Positions 39,065 through 48,450 of a stretch of 64,000 bases of DNA are shown here, piece by piece. The stretch's first letter is position 1. Each line of letters opens with the position of its first letter. The translations under genes were made by a program, and so were the position numbers. Source of the stretch: Rhodoferax sp. (GTDB taxonomy: Bacteria > Pseudomonadota > Gammaproteobacteria > Burkholderiales > Burkholderiaceae_C); the NCBI RefSeq assembly GCF_028689295.1, contig NZ_JAQTWL010000014.1, forward strand, positions 32,126 to 96,125. Reading direction: 5' to 3'. The notes under the pieces are model-generated. The model saw only the letters and a list, made by a program, of their open reading frames with translations. It was not told the origin of the DNA and ran no database searches.

Positions 39065-40803
39065 GACGCGGTTACCGCTTGGCTGCTGGTGGCTGGATTG
39101 CTGGGGGGCTGGCTGCAGAACATGACACTGAACTCATTACCTGGTTGAAACTTTTGACCAAACGTCCGACTATTGCGTTCATACGCCATGCTGGCGCCAT
39201 GGCTTTCGCACAGTTCCCGGCAAATATAAAGCCCCAGGCCGCTGGAGCGGCTCTCGGACGAAAAAAAAGGTTCAAACAGATGCTGCTCAACTGAGGGGTC
39301 CAGTGGATCACCGTCGCTCCAGACCAGCAGACAGACGCTTGGTGCGGCGGCGGCACCCAGGCAACTGTGCAGACTGATTTGAATCGGTTCGGGGTCAGGG
39401 CTTGCGTAGCGTTGGGCGTTGTCCAGCAGGTTGATGAGAATCCGGCGCAAGTGTTCGGCATCGAACCAGACCCAGGCCGCGCTGGTGGGGACTTGCACCG
39501 CAATGTCCGATTTGTTGGCGACCTGGCTTTGCCAGTCCCGGCAAATTCGCGGCAGTGCCTGTGCCAGGTCAATGGATTCGGTCTGGGCGACATGACTGGT
39601 GTTGGTTCGCTGGGCGATGTGCAGGATGTCGTGCACCGTTTTTTCAAGTCGCAGCGCGTTTTGCTGGACCAGTCGGGTCAACTGTTGTTGACCCGGGTCT
39701 GACACATCTTCTGACAGCAGGGCATTGGCTTGCACGATAGCCGCCAGGGGGTTGCGAATCTCATGGGCAACTGCGGCCGACATACGCCCCATGCTGGCAA
39801 ACTTCTCGGTGCGGATGCGCGCCTGCAGCTCCCGCTGGTCCTGCAAGAAAACCACACACATGCCCTGTGCGGCCGGATTCAATTGCACCGTCAGCTGGGT
39901 GCGCGCCGACATAAGTCTTACGCCCTGTCCTGGGTGCTGGATGCTGATTTCCTGTTGTTGCGCCAACTGCGTTGCAAAGGTTTCATCGATCAACTGGCGC
40001 AAACCCTGCCAGACTGGCGCCTTGGCCAAATCCAGCGGCTGGTTCAGTGCGCTTTGGGGGGGGCTGAGCAGCTTTTGGGCAGCCGGGTTGGCTGAGCGAA
40101 CCTGGTGCTGTGCATCAACAACCAGAACGCCATCTCCCAAGGTCTCGATGATCAACTCATTGACTTGCCGCTGCACGGCGGCGGCAAGTTGGCTGCGCTG
40201 CGCCTTTAACTCAACGCTGGCCAGCCGGGTCACCATTTGGCGGGCAATGAATGAAATGGCAAAACAGCCCGCACCTGTCAGTGCCGCCTGTGAAAAAAGC
40301 GCGCTGGTGTTCCAAGGCGCCTGTAAAGACAGCCAGCCAGCATAGCCGAACAGCAGCAAGGTGACGCCGGCGGCGCTGGCCATGGCCATCAATTGCGAAC
40401 CCAGGATGGAGGCCATCAAGACCGGCAGGGCGAACAGCGGGGTGTAGTTGATGCTGCTGTCCTGCAGTGTTTGAAGCGCAGCAAACGCCAGCATGTCCAC
40501 GCCCACAATGCGCAGCCATGAACCGTTGAAGTGGGGCCCCAGTTGGCTGGGCGCAGCCATGATGCGCTCGGCCAGTGTGGCCATCAGGTAGGCGGTGCAA
40601 ATCAACAATGAGATCAGGCTGGGAGTCTGCGCGGCCAGCATAAACAACCCGGCCTGCAAGGTCATCAGCACTCCTCCCAGAGTGGCGCGGGCGGTCATGA
40701 AGCCGCGCCACAAGCGCTCGAACTCGTCGGGGAGGTCTTCTAAATCGGCGTTGGCCTCGGGCGTCTTCAGGCCAAACCAGGTGGATGCCCGCGCGGACAA
40801 CAT
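39061..40803 (-). CDS. pilS: Two-component sensor histidine kinase PilS
   Basis: 580 residues. About six N-terminal membrane helices (residues 35-190) are followed by a PAS-like segment (INELIIETLGDGVLVVDAQHQVRSANPAAQKLL), a phospho-acceptor helix MSAAVAHEIRNPLAAI and a HATPase domain (RRILINLLDNAQRYA, then SSGLGLYICRELCESHGASM). The topology and the adjoining pilR identify it as PilS, which senses pilin levels in the inner membrane. The stop overlaps the pilR start. The PP0621-like gene ends three bases upstream, suggesting a shared operon. Confidence 0.92.
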   Translation of the reverse strand: MLSARASTWFGLKTPEANADLEDLPDEFERLWRGFMTARATLGGVLMTLQAGLFMLAAQTPSLISLLICTAYLMATLAERIMAAPSQLGPHFNGSWLRIVGVDMLAFAALQTLQDSSINYTPLFALPVLMASILGSQLMAMASAAGVTLLLFGYAGWLSLQAPWNTSALFSQAALTGAGCFAISFIARQMVTRLASVELKAQRSQLAAAVQRQVNELIIETLGDGVLVVDAQHQVRSANPAAQKLLSPPQSALNQPLDLAKAPVWQGLRQLIDETFATQLAQQQEISIQHPGQGVRLMSARTQLTVQLNPAAQGMCVVFLQDQRELQARIRTEKFASMGRMSAAVAHEIRNPLAAIVQANALLSEDVSDPGQQQLTRLVQQNALRLEKTVHDILHIAQRTNTSHVAQTESIDLAQALPRICRDWQSQVANKSDIAVQVPTSAAWVWFDAEHLRRILINLLDNAQRYASPDPEPIQISLHSCLGAAAAPSVCLLVWSDGDPLDPSVEQHLFEPFFSSESRSSGLGLYICRELCESHGASMAYERNSRTFGQKFQPGNEFSVMFCSQPPSNPATSSQAVTAS

Positions 40804-40806
40804 CGT

Positions 40807-41034
40807 TCAGGGTTCCGTCTGGTGCAAGTGTTCCAGGCAGCAATAAACCCCGTACTTGCCCTGAACCGCTTCTATCCGGGGAATATGCACCGTGCAACGG
40901 CTGCAGGCCACGGTGTCGAGTGTCGGCGGCGGCTCAACAGACGGCGGTGACGGTCGCTGGCCCACGGACGACGTGCGACTGCGCCAGAGCCAGACGCCAG
41001 CGAGCACCAGCAGCAAAAGCAACACGCCTTTCAC
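40807..41034 (-). CDS. Small membrane protein with C-terminal metal-binding Cys (PP0621-like)
   Basis: 75 residues from a GTG at 41034 that overlaps the stop of the upstream ccsA-like gene (GTGA). One membrane helix (VKGVLLLLLVLAGVWLWRSR) is followed by a Pro-rich linker and a cysteine region VACSRCTVHIPRIEAVQGKYGVYCCLEHLHQ, consistent with a small zinc site. This matches the small PP0621-type protein found before pilS in related bacteria; the role is unknown. Longer open frames that continue upstream are antisense or out-of-frame readings of the ccsA-like gene. Confidence 0.8.
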   Translation of the reverse strand: MKGVLLLLLVLAGVWLWRSRTSSVGQRPSPPSVEPPPTLDTVACSRCTVHIPRIEAVQGKYGVYCCLEHLHQTEP

Positions 41035-41834
41035 AGGCTTTGTCCCAGCACGACTTCCATGACAAAGCGCGAGCCGGCATAGGCCAGCAGCAGCAGACCT
41101 GAACCCGTATAAAGAAAACGCACCGCGCGCTTGCCGCGCCAGCCAAAACGGGCGCGGCCGATGATCAGAACTGCAAAAATCAGCCACGACAGCACAGAGA
41201 ATATAGTCTTGTGGTCCCACCTGATGGCGTGGCCGGCGCCATACAACTGGTTGCCAAAGAAAAAGCCGGCGAACAGGGTCGCCGTCAATAAGGCAAACCC
41301 GAGGTGGACAAAGTGAAATGTCAGCCGTTCCATGGTCAACAGGGGCAGCCCGCCAGCGTTGTTTGTGGCCAATCGCATACGTGATTCGGCTCGCGTCATG
41401 AACCAGGCGTGAACCACCGCCACGGCAAACAATCCATAAGAAGCAATGCCTAGCGCCCAATGCAGCGGCAGCCAGGGCGAAGCATTGGTATTTAATGAGC
41501 TACCCGGAAACAACAATGCCAGCAGCACGGCCGCCGACCCGGCGCCAGAAAGCAGCCAGGGTGTCTTGAGCTGCGGGAAAACATAGGTCTCGATGGCATA
41601 CACCAGCCCGACCAGCCAGGCGGTTACTGACAGCGCGGGTGCAAAACCGAAGCGCGGCTCACTGCCCCACAGACCGGAAGCCAGCAAGATGCCATGTAAA
41701 CACCACGCCAGCCAGACTGCTATCCGGGGCAGCGTCTGGCTGATACGGGCAGCACCCGTGGCAGACGCCGCATAGGCGGCTGATGCGCCAAGCGCCAAAA
41801 TCAAAGTGAAGGGTGTTGCACTGGCTAAAATCAT
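41031..41834 (-). CDS. Cytochrome c assembly (CcsA/YpjD/HemX-like) membrane protein
   Basis: 267 residues with about eight membrane helices. The core WLPLHWALGIASYGLFAVAVVHAWFM and the later LYGAGHAIRWDHKTIFSVLSWLIF resemble the heme-handling CcsA/YpjD family, including the conserved His in each segment and a WD-rich stretch (WDHKTIFS). YpjD-type members next to ffh are usual in proteobacteria; their exact function is not settled. ATG 41834 is used; a GTG six bases upstream also fits. First gene of the operon leading to the pilS, pilR and ampD genes, and divergent from ffh. Confidence 0.88.
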   Translation of the reverse strand: MILASATPFTLILALGASAAYAASATGAARISQTLPRIAVWLAWCLHGILLASGLWGSEPRFGFAPALSVTAWLVGLVYAIETYVFPQLKTPWLLSGAGSAAVLLALLFPGSSLNTNASPWLPLHWALGIASYGLFAVAVVHAWFMTRAESRMRLATNNAGGLPLLTMERLTFHFVHLGFALLTATLFAGFFFGNQLYGAGHAIRWDHKTIFSVLSWLIFAVLIIGRARFGWRGKRAVRFLYTGSGLLLLAYAGSRFVMEVVLGQSL

Positions 41835-41914
41835 GCGCACAGTTTAGCGTTTTGTACTCTGCCTTTCCATCCTTGGCTCTAACTCAAGTTCCCTTTGCCG
41901 GAAAAAATTAACCT

Positions 41915-43279
41915 ATGGCTTCCGCTCTCACCGACAAACTCTCTCGCCTGGTTAAAGAAATACGCGGTCAGGCCCGCATCACCGAAACCAATGTGGCTGA
42001 CATGCTGCGCGAAATCCGCATGGCGCTGCTGGAGGCCGACGTGGCGCTGCCGGTGGTGCGCGACTTCATCGCACGCGTCAAGGACAAGGCCTTAGGCCAG
42101 GACGTGCTGGGTTCGCTCACGCCGGGTCAGGCCCTGGTGAGTATCGTCAACAAGGAACTGGCTGTCACCATGGGCGATGGTGTGGCCGACATCAACCTGG
42201 CGGCGCAGCCGCCGGCGGTGATTTTGATGGCGGGTTTGCAGGGGGCGGGCAAAACCACCACCACGGCCAAGCTGGCCAAGCATTTGATCGAGAAGCGCAA
42301 CAAGAAGGTGCTGACCGTGTCTGGCGACGTCTATCGCCCGGCCGCCATCGAGCAGCTCAAGACCGTCACGGCCCAGGCTGGTGCCGAGTGGTTTCCGAGC
42401 ACGCCCGAGCAAAAACCGGTGAACATTGCGCTGGCGGCGCTGGACTATGCGCGCAAACATTACTTTGATGTGCTGCTGGTTGACACCGCTGGCCGATTGG
42501 CCATCGATGACGTGCTGATGCGCGAAATCAAGGACCTGCACAGTGCCATCAACCCGGTGGAAACCCTGTTTGTGGTCGATGCCATGCAGGGCCAGGACGC
42601 GGTCAACACGGCCAAAGCCTTCAAGGAAGCGCTGCCATTGACCGGCATTATCCTGACCAAGCTGGATGGCGACTCACGTGGTGGCGCGGCTTTGTCGGTG
42701 CGCCAAGTCACCGGCGCGCCGATCAAATTTGCCGGCACCAGCGAGAAACTCGACGGACTTGAAGTGTTTGATGCCGAGCGCCACGCCGGCCGCATTCTCG
42801 GCATGGGCGACATTCTGGCGTTGGTGGAACAGGTCACGGCGGGGGTCGATATGGCTTCGGCGCAAAAGCTGGCAGCCAAGGTCAAAAGCGGGGCGAGTTT
42901 TGATCTGAACGACTTTTTGAGCCAGATTCAGCAAATGAAACAGATGGGTGGTTTGAGCAGCCTGATGGACAAACTGCCTGCCGCCATGGCCGCCAAAGCC
43001 GGTCAGATGGACATGGGTCGGGTCGAGAAAGATGTCAAGCGCAAGGAGGGCATTATCCAGAGCATGACGCCGCTGGAGCGGCGCAAGCCCGAGCTCATCA
43101 AGGCTACCCGCAAGCGCCGCATCGCCGCCGGTGCCGGCGTGCAGGTGCAGGAGGTCAACCGCATGCTCAAGGAATTCGAGCAAATGCAGGACATGATGAA
43201 AAAGATGAAAGGTGGCGGCATGATGAAAATGATGAAGCGCATGGGCGGCATGAAAGGCATGCCGAAAATGCCGTTTTGA
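41915..43279 (+). CDS. ffh: Signal recognition particle protein Ffh
   Basis: 454 residues. N domain (ALTDKLSRLVKEIRGQARITETNVADMLREIRMALLEADVAL), GTPase G domain (GLQGAGKTTTTAKLAKHL near residues 106-123, DTAGRLAID, TKLDGDSRGGAAL) and a methionine-rich M domain ending MMKKMKGGGMMKMMKRMGG. Ffh binds 4.5S RNA and the signal sequences of nascent membrane proteins and docks on FtsY. Divergent from the ccsA-like gene. No abnormalities. Confidence 0.98.
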   Translation: MASALTDKLSRLVKEIRGQARITETNVADMLREIRMALLEADVALPVVRDFIARVKDKALGQDVLGSLTPGQALVSIVNKELAVTMGDGVADINLAAQPPAVILMAGLQGAGKTTTTAKLAKHLIEKRNKKVLTVSGDVYRPAAIEQLKTVTAQAGAEWFPSTPEQKPVNIALAALDYARKHYFDVLLVDTAGRLAIDDVLMREIKDLHSAINPVETLFVVDAMQGQDAVNTAKAFKEALPLTGIILTKLDGDSRGGAALSVRQVTGAPIKFAGTSEKLDGLEVFDAERHAGRILGMGDILALVEQVTAGVDMASAQKLAAKVKSGASFDLNDFLSQIQQMKQMGGLSSLMDKLPAAMAAKAGQMDMGRVEKDVKRKEGIIQSMTPLERRKPELIKATRKRRIAAGAGVQVQEVNRMLKEFEQMQDMMKKMKGGGMMKMMKRMGGMKGMPKMPF

Positions 43280-43301
43280 CCAGCGCGGCGCCTCGCGGAC
43301 A

Positions 43302-43997
43302 TCAATTCTTCAGCAGCACCAGATCAATGCGCCGTTGGATGCCCGCTGCCGTTTCGGCATTGCCGATGGTCTGATCGCGTTTGAGCTGCACGCCCAGCCA
43401 CGCCAGCAGGGGTCGGCGCCAGCCCTGAGCTGAGGCCGTTTCAACCGCCAGTTCAATGTCGGCGGTGCTTAACGGTTCTCGTCGAATGAGCGCCCCTGCT
43501 GCAACCAGGCGCGCCAACGGGTCTTCAATCTGGTTCAGCTTGCTTTGAATCGGGGCGACTGTATCTGGTTCTGCTTTGGCATTTTGGCTGGCCTGGGCCT
43601 GGGTTTGGGTCACCAGCGTGCGGTAGTGCATGGGTAATTGTTCCGCTTGCAGCGCAGCCCAGCGTCCCGCGATGAAGCTGGCATAGGCATGCTCGGCCGG
43701 TGCCGCATCCTGTGCCAGAGCCTGGTAGCCCGTGCAGGGGTTCATGACCAGGCTGGCCACTTGCGTGGCACAGCGCAGCAGCTCAAGGCGCGCCATCAGG
43801 TCGGGGCGGCCGGTGCGGGCGACTTCGGTTTTGGCGCGCTCAAATTCGACCTCAGCCACGCGGGTGTTGCCGCTCAGGTAAGCCGCCTTATAACTCTTGA
43901 TTGCTGACAAAGACTGACTTTGCCATTCGGGTGTCGGTGGTGCGCTGGTACAAGCAACAAGCAGCAGAACGGCGGTCAGGATCGGCAATTTTTTCAT
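43302..43997 (-). CDS. Putative lipoprotein of an Mla-type transport cluster
   Basis: 231 residues. The N-terminus MKKLPILTAVLLLVACTSAP is a lipoprotein signal with lipobox LVAC, so the mature protein begins at a lipidated Cys. The remainder is Ala/Gln/Leu-rich and helical, with two further cysteines; I do not recognise a domain. The ATG overlaps the stop of the MCE-domain gene (ATGA), which suggests it is the outer-membrane or periplasmic partner of that system. Convergent with ffh. Confidence 0.78.
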   Translation of the reverse strand: MKKLPILTAVLLLVACTSAPPTPEWQSQSLSAIKSYKAAYLSGNTRVAEVEFERAKTEVARTGRPDLMARLELLRCATQVASLVMNPCTGYQALAQDAAPAEHAYASFIAGRWAALQAEQLPMHYRTLVTQTQAQASQNAKAEPDTVAPIQSKLNQIEDPLARLVAAGALIRREPLSTADIELAVETASAQGWRRPLLAWLGVQLKRDQTIGNAETAAGIQRRIDLVLLKN

Positions 43998-44950
43998 GGC
44001 AACTTGATCTCGGTATCGCGGGCAAACGGCCACTTGCGGTTGATCTCGTCGGTGAGCTGGCTCAGGCGGCGCAGGCTGGCCTCGACTTCGGCGCGCAATG
44101 TCCCGAGGTCGGTGCTGGCAACGCGCACATTGGTACCAACCGCCTGGGCTTCGGCCAGCACCGCATCGACGTTTTTCAGGGTGTTGCGGGCGTCACTGAG
44201 AACTGTCTGGAGTTGGTCGAGCGCCGCTTTGCTACTGCTCAGGGTGGCCTGGGTGCTGTCCACCACGCCGCCCTTGTCGAACACGCGTTGCTCTGCCTTG
44301 GTCAGCAGGCTGTTGACGCGCTCCAGCGCCTGCATGATTTTTTGGGCATTGCTGTCGCTGCCCATCACGCCCGACAGCACGCCATAGGGTCCGTTCATGC
44401 GTTCGGTAGTGGTTTTGAGTTGGTCCAGGCTGGCGTTGAGGGGCGAATCGGTGCCGGTCATGGTCTCCAGGTTTTCCAGCAGCGCCCGGGCCGAGGCGAT
44501 CAGGCGCGGCATCTCGGCCGAGGTGTCGCCGCGTAACAGCGTGCGCTCAGCGTCGGGCGGCAGCGGCGGGTCGCTCAGGATGCCGCTGTAGGCGCGAATG
44601 CGGGTGTCCCCCACCATGCCTCGCTCCAGTGTGAAGACGCTGGATTTGCGCAGCCAATGGGCGTCTTTGTGCGGCACGTCGATCACCATGCGGGCCATGC
44701 CATCGGGCGCTAGTTCGATGCGGCTCACCCGGCCAATCGGAAAGCCTGAAAACGTCAGGTCCATGCCCACAATCACGCCCTCAGAATCGTCCGAAATAAG
44801 CACCAGTTGCTGGGTGCTCTCAAACACGCCACGGGCCACCATCACGTAAAGCACAAAACCCGCCACCAAGCTGGTAATCAGCAACAACAACCCCTTGGCG
44901 CGACGCTCGATTCGGGTCATGGCAGGGCTTGGCTCGGTAATTTCAGTCAT
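43994..44950 (-). CDS. MCE/MlaD-domain substrate-binding protein
   Basis: 318 residues. One N-terminal membrane anchor (GLLLLITSLVAGFVLYVMVA) and an MCE domain (VLISDDSEGVIVGMDLTFSGFPIGRVSRIELAPDGMARMVIDVP), followed by a long alpha-helical, probably coiled-coil region (residues 150-310) typical of MlaD/PqiB-type tunnel proteins. It should form a periplasmic ring that passes lipids to or from the permease encoded 18 bp upstream. Coupled to the lipoprotein gene. The matching ATPase gene is absent from the cluster. Confidence 0.88.
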   Translation of the reverse strand: MTEITEPSPAMTRIERRAKGLLLLITSLVAGFVLYVMVARGVFESTQQLVLISDDSEGVIVGMDLTFSGFPIGRVSRIELAPDGMARMVIDVPHKDAHWLRKSSVFTLERGMVGDTRIRAYSGILSDPPLPPDAERTLLRGDTSAEMPRLIASARALLENLETMTGTDSPLNASLDQLKTTTERMNGPYGVLSGVMGSDSNAQKIMQALERVNSLLTKAEQRVFDKGGVVDSTQATLSSSKAALDQLQTVLSDARNTLKNVDAVLAEAQAVGTNVRVASTDLGTLRAEVEASLRRLSQLTDEINRKWPFARDTEIKLP

Positions 44951-44968
44951 GCTAACTTCTTGGGGTGG

Positions 44969-45763
44969 TCAGACGTATTTGACGATGAGTGAAGCCGCTT
45001 CAAGCAGAAACAAAACCAGGAACAGGCGCACTGCGCCGGGCTGGATGGTATCGGTGGCGCGATGTTGCGCAGCTTCCAGGCTGGCTGCCATCGGCACCAC
45101 AGCGACCGCCAGACTGAAAAACAGCGTTTTCAGGGCAAAGCCCAGGCTCACAGGCAAATCAAACACCTGGCCCACGGTGCGCGTGAAACCGGGCAAGCCC
45201 CAGGGTGACAAACCATAGACCGTCAGGTAAGTCAGTAGCAGAATCACCACACTGCTGAGTGTGGCCAGCGCCAGCACGGCAAAGGCATCGGCCAGTACGC
45301 GCGGCGTCAAATGGTCGCGCAAGCGATCGAGGTCAAGCGTCTTTTGCGCCATGGCTGGCTGGTCGGTCATGCTCACGGCGCCGGCGTTGAAGGCCAGCCC
45401 CGCGCGCAATGCCACAAACAGGGCGGCCGACAAGGGGATGAGTTCCAGCACCAGCACCCGCACCACCATCTGCAAGGCATATTGCGACAGACCGTAGCTC
45501 AGCGCGGTGACCACCACGATGCGGATCAACACCAGGCTCAGCAGGGCCGAGATCGCGGTAAACCAGGGCATCACCTGCCAGGTGCTGGTGTAGATGTGCT
45601 GGGCGGTGCGCTGGCGAAACGCCGGGGTGTAGCTGCCCGGGCTCAGTGCCAGCACCAGCACCACCGAGCCCATGTGCAGCATGTGCCCCCAACTGCGCAA
45701 ATGATGCAGCAGCGCATGGTGCAAACCGATGTGATGGCTGGGTAGGCTTGGGTTGGCGGGCAT
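44969..45763 (-). CDS. MlaE-family ABC transporter permease
   Basis: 264 residues with about five membrane helices. VLELIPLSAALFVALRAGLAFNAGAVSMTDQ is the MlaE EQ-loop region that contacts the ATPase; TPRVLADAFAVLALATLSSVVILLLTYL follows. Part of an intermembrane lipid-transport cluster with the MCE protein and the lipoprotein. In related genomes an ATP-binding subunit is normally encoded next to such a permease, but here the following MCE gene begins after only 18 bp and the preceding gene is recG on the other strand. The ATPase must be supplied from elsewhere or is lost. Confidence 0.87.
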   Translation of the reverse strand: MPANPSLPSHHIGLHHALLHHLRSWGHMLHMGSVVLVLALSPGSYTPAFRQRTAQHIYTSTWQVMPWFTAISALLSLVLIRIVVVTALSYGLSQYALQMVVRVLVLELIPLSAALFVALRAGLAFNAGAVSMTDQPAMAQKTLDLDRLRDHLTPRVLADAFAVLALATLSSVVILLLTYLTVYGLSPWGLPGFTRTVGQVFDLPVSLGFALKTLFFSLAVAVVPMAASLEAAQHRATDTIQPGAVRLFLVLFLLEAASLIVKYV

Positions 45764-45836
45764 GGCGTGATGATAATGAAATCAATGCATGGATCAATTC
45801 GTCCCGTCATTTTTTCAATGCGTGCAAAATTCGAAT

Positions 45837-47912
45837 ATGCCGCCACCACCCACCACCGCAATCATCAAGCCCCTTACCGGCCCGCAAAAAGCTTTGCGCA
45901 AGCTCGGGTTGGTGCGGCCGATCGACCTGGCGTTGCATTTGCCGCTGCGCTACGAGGACGAAACCCGGTTGGTGCAATTGCATGACGTGCGCGAAGGCGA
46001 TGTGGCGCAGGTCGAGGGTCGGATAACGCATGCCGAGGTCAAGCTCGGTGACCACCGGCAACTGCTGGTCACGCTTGACGATGGCACTGGTACCTGTTTG
46101 CTTCGCTTTTTTACCTTTTACCCTTCCCAGCAAAAGGCGCTGGCGCTGGGCAACCGGATTCGAGTGCGCGGCGAAATCCGGGGTGGTTTTGCCGGGCTCA
46201 CCATGATGCACCCGGTGGTCAAGCCCGCCGGCGGTGAACTGGCCACGGCACTGACGCCGGTGTATCCCACGGTGGCGGGTCTGCCGCAAAGCTATTTGCG
46301 CAGGGCGGTGCAGGCCGGGTTGGCGCGCGTGGAACTTGCCGATACCGTGCCGCCACAGTACCTGCACGACATCGGTTTGCATCCTGCTTGGCAGCTGCGA
46401 CAGGCGCTTGCTTTCTTGCACAATCCGACGCCCGATGTGTCGCTGGAGACGCTGGAAGATAAAAGTCATCCCGCTTGGCAGCGGCTCAAGGCCGAGGAAC
46501 TTCTGGCGCAGCAGCTCTCGCAATTGCAGGCGCGCCGTGCCCGTGCCTGCTTGCGCGCGCCAGTGTTGACCGGAACTGACGATGGCAGCTTGTCTGAACG
46601 ACTGCTGGCAGCACTGACGTTTCAACTCACCGCTGCGCAGCAGCGCGTGGTGGCCGAGATCAGCCATGACATTGCCCGCCCCATTCCCATGCACAGGCTG
46701 TTGCAGGGGGATGTGGGCGCTGGCAAAACCGTGGTGGCCGCGCTGGCCGCCGCGCAGTGCATGGACGCAGGCTGGCAGTGCGCGCTGATGGCGCCCACCG
46801 AGATTCTGGCGACCCAGCACTTTGCCAAACTGGTGAGGTGGTTGGCGCCGCTGGGCGTGACCGTGGCCTGGCTCACGGGCAGCCAAAAAGTCAAGGAGCG
46901 GCGCGAGATGCTGGCGCTGATCGCTAGCGGCCAAGCCACTTTGGTGGTGGGCACCCACGCGCTGATCCAGGACAAGGTGCAGTTCCACAAGCTGGCGCTG
47001 GCCATCATCGACGAGCAGCACCGCTTTGGTGTGGCACAGCGCCTGGCGCTGCGCGACAAGCTGGGTAGTCAGATGCTGGAGCCTCATTTTCTGATGATGA
47101 CCGCCACCCCCATTCCGCGCACGCTGGCCATGAGTTACTACGCTGATCTGGACGTGTCCACCATCGACGAACTGCCGCCCGGGCGCACCCCCGTCGTCAC
47201 CAGGGTGGTCAACGAGGCGCGCCGCGACGAGGTCATCGCCCGTATCAGCGACCAGTTGGCGCACGGGCGACAAATCTACTGGGTTTGCCCGCTGATTGAG
47301 GAAAGCGAGGCACTGGACTTGCGTAATGCCACCGAAACACATGCCCAGCTCAGTGCCGCCCTGCCGGGCGCGCAGGTTGGCCTGCTGCACTCGCGCATGC
47401 CGGTGGCTGAGAAAAATGCGGTGATGCGCTTGTTCGCCCATGGTCAGATCGGGGTGCTAGTGAGCACCACGGTGATCGAGGTTGGGGTGGACGTGCCTAA
47501 CGCCTCGCTGATGGTGATCGAGCACGCCGAGCGCTTTGGCCTGAGCCAGTTGCACCAGTTGCGCGGTCGTGTCGGTCGCGGCGCTGCGGCTTCGGCCTGT
47601 GTACTGCTGTATTCCACCGGCGATGCCACGCGCCTGGGCGAGATAGCGCGCGAACGGCTCAAGGCGATGGCGCAAAGCAGCGACGGTTTCGAGATCGCAC
47701 GGCGCGATCTGGAGATACGCGGCCCCGGCGAGTTCATGGGCGCGCGCCAGTCAGGCGATGCCATGCTGCGCTTTGCCGATGTGATTGAAGACGCCCGCTT
47801 GCTCGATTGGGCGCGCCGCTTGGCCCCGTTATTGCTGGACCATCGCCCGGCACTGGCCGAGCAACATGTGCAGCGCTGGCTGGGTGGCAAGTCGGACTAT
47901 TTAAAGGCGTGA
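45837..47912 (+). CDS. recG: ATP-dependent DNA helicase RecG
   Basis: 691 residues. The wedge/OB domain is near residues 45-150 (VAQVEGRITHAEVKLGDHRQLLVTLDDGTGTCLLRFF). Helicase motifs follow: LLQGDVGAGKTVVAALAAAQ (I), LMAPTEILATQHF (Ia), AIIDEQHRFGVAQR (II, DEQH), MTATPIPRTLAM (III), VLVSTTVIEVGVDVPNA (V) and HQLRGRVGRGAA (VI), with the C-terminal RDLEIRGPGEFMGARQSG. RecG reverses stalled replication forks. Start uncertain: ATG 45789 would add 16 residues and neither has a clear ribosome-binding site. Divergent from the MlaE gene. Confidence 0.95.
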   Translation: MPPPPTTAIIKPLTGPQKALRKLGLVRPIDLALHLPLRYEDETRLVQLHDVREGDVAQVEGRITHAEVKLGDHRQLLVTLDDGTGTCLLRFFTFYPSQQKALALGNRIRVRGEIRGGFAGLTMMHPVVKPAGGELATALTPVYPTVAGLPQSYLRRAVQAGLARVELADTVPPQYLHDIGLHPAWQLRQALAFLHNPTPDVSLETLEDKSHPAWQRLKAEELLAQQLSQLQARRARACLRAPVLTGTDDGSLSERLLAALTFQLTAAQQRVVAEISHDIARPIPMHRLLQGDVGAGKTVVAALAAAQCMDAGWQCALMAPTEILATQHFAKLVRWLAPLGVTVAWLTGSQKVKERREMLALIASGQATLVVGTHALIQDKVQFHKLALAIIDEQHRFGVAQRLALRDKLGSQMLEPHFLMMTATPIPRTLAMSYYADLDVSTIDELPPGRTPVVTRVVNEARRDEVIARISDQLAHGRQIYWVCPLIEESEALDLRNATETHAQLSAALPGAQVGLLHSRMPVAEKNAVMRLFAHGQIGVLVSTTVIEVGVDVPNASLMVIEHAERFGLSQLHQLRGRVGRGAAASACVLLYSTGDATRLGEIARERLKAMAQSSDGFEIARRDLEIRGPGEFMGARQSGDAMLRFADVIEDARLLDWARRLAPLLLDHRPALAEQHVQRWLGGKSDYLKA

Positions 47913-47928
47913 CTAAAGGCGTGACGGC

Positions 47929-48351
47929 TTAGCGGTAGTGTTCACGCCGGCGCTGATCCGCGACGAACTCTTCCAGGTCGGGGTCCATCGCGTTGCGCGA
48001 CGAAATAATGCCAATGGCTTTGCCATCTTCGACCACGGGCACATGCCGAAAGCCGTTCTCTTGCATGATCACCAGGGCATGTCCATAGCTCTGGGTCGGG
48101 CCGAGTGTCTTGGGCTCGGTCGTCATGACTTCTCGCAAAACGGTCGCCTTCGGATCGCGTCCCAGGGCGATGACGCGAAACACCACGTCACGTTCGGTAA
48201 AAATGCCGATCAACCGATGGTCTTCAACGACCAGCACGGCGCCCGCAACATGCGTCGCCATCAGGCGCGCCGCCGCGCTGACCGTGTCGGTGGGTGCTGC
48301 GGTGATGAATTTCTTGCGTTCCATAACGCTGCGGATGGGTAAATCGAACAT
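47929..48351 (-). CDS. CBS-domain pair protein
   Basis: 140 residues: two CBS domains in tandem (MERKKFITAAPTDTVSAAARLMATHVAGAVLVVEDHRLIGIFTERDVV and MTTEPKTLGPTQSYGHALVIMQENGFRHVPVVEDGKAIGIISSRNA), forming a Bateman module that commonly binds adenine nucleotides. No catalytic domain is attached, so it probably acts as a stand-alone energy or nucleotide sensor. The short C-terminal tail is basic and charged (DQRRREHYR). Convergent with recG; divergent from the DUF2007-like gene. Confidence 0.88.
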   Translation of the reverse strand: MFDLPIRSVMERKKFITAAPTDTVSAAARLMATHVAGAVLVVEDHRLIGIFTERDVVFRVIALGRDPKATVLREVMTTEPKTLGPTQSYGHALVIMQENGFRHVPVVEDGKAIGIISSRNAMDPDLEEFVADQRRREHYR

Positions 48352-48450
48352 GGTGAACCTCTTTGGCGCATGCTAGCAAGGCCAGCCATGATTTCATTGA
48401 TGCAAATCAACCAGCATCTCAATCTGAAAGCCGCGTATGCTTGAGCGCCC

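Noticed and set aside
40807..41460. A 217-residue minus-strand frame spanning the PP0621-like gene
   Set aside because: Its upstream two thirds is an out-of-frame reading of the ccsA-like gene; the GTG overlapping the ccsA-like stop is a better start.
45807..47441. A 544-residue minus-strand frame opposite recG
   Set aside because: Antisense of intact helicase motifs; composition typical of a shadow frame.
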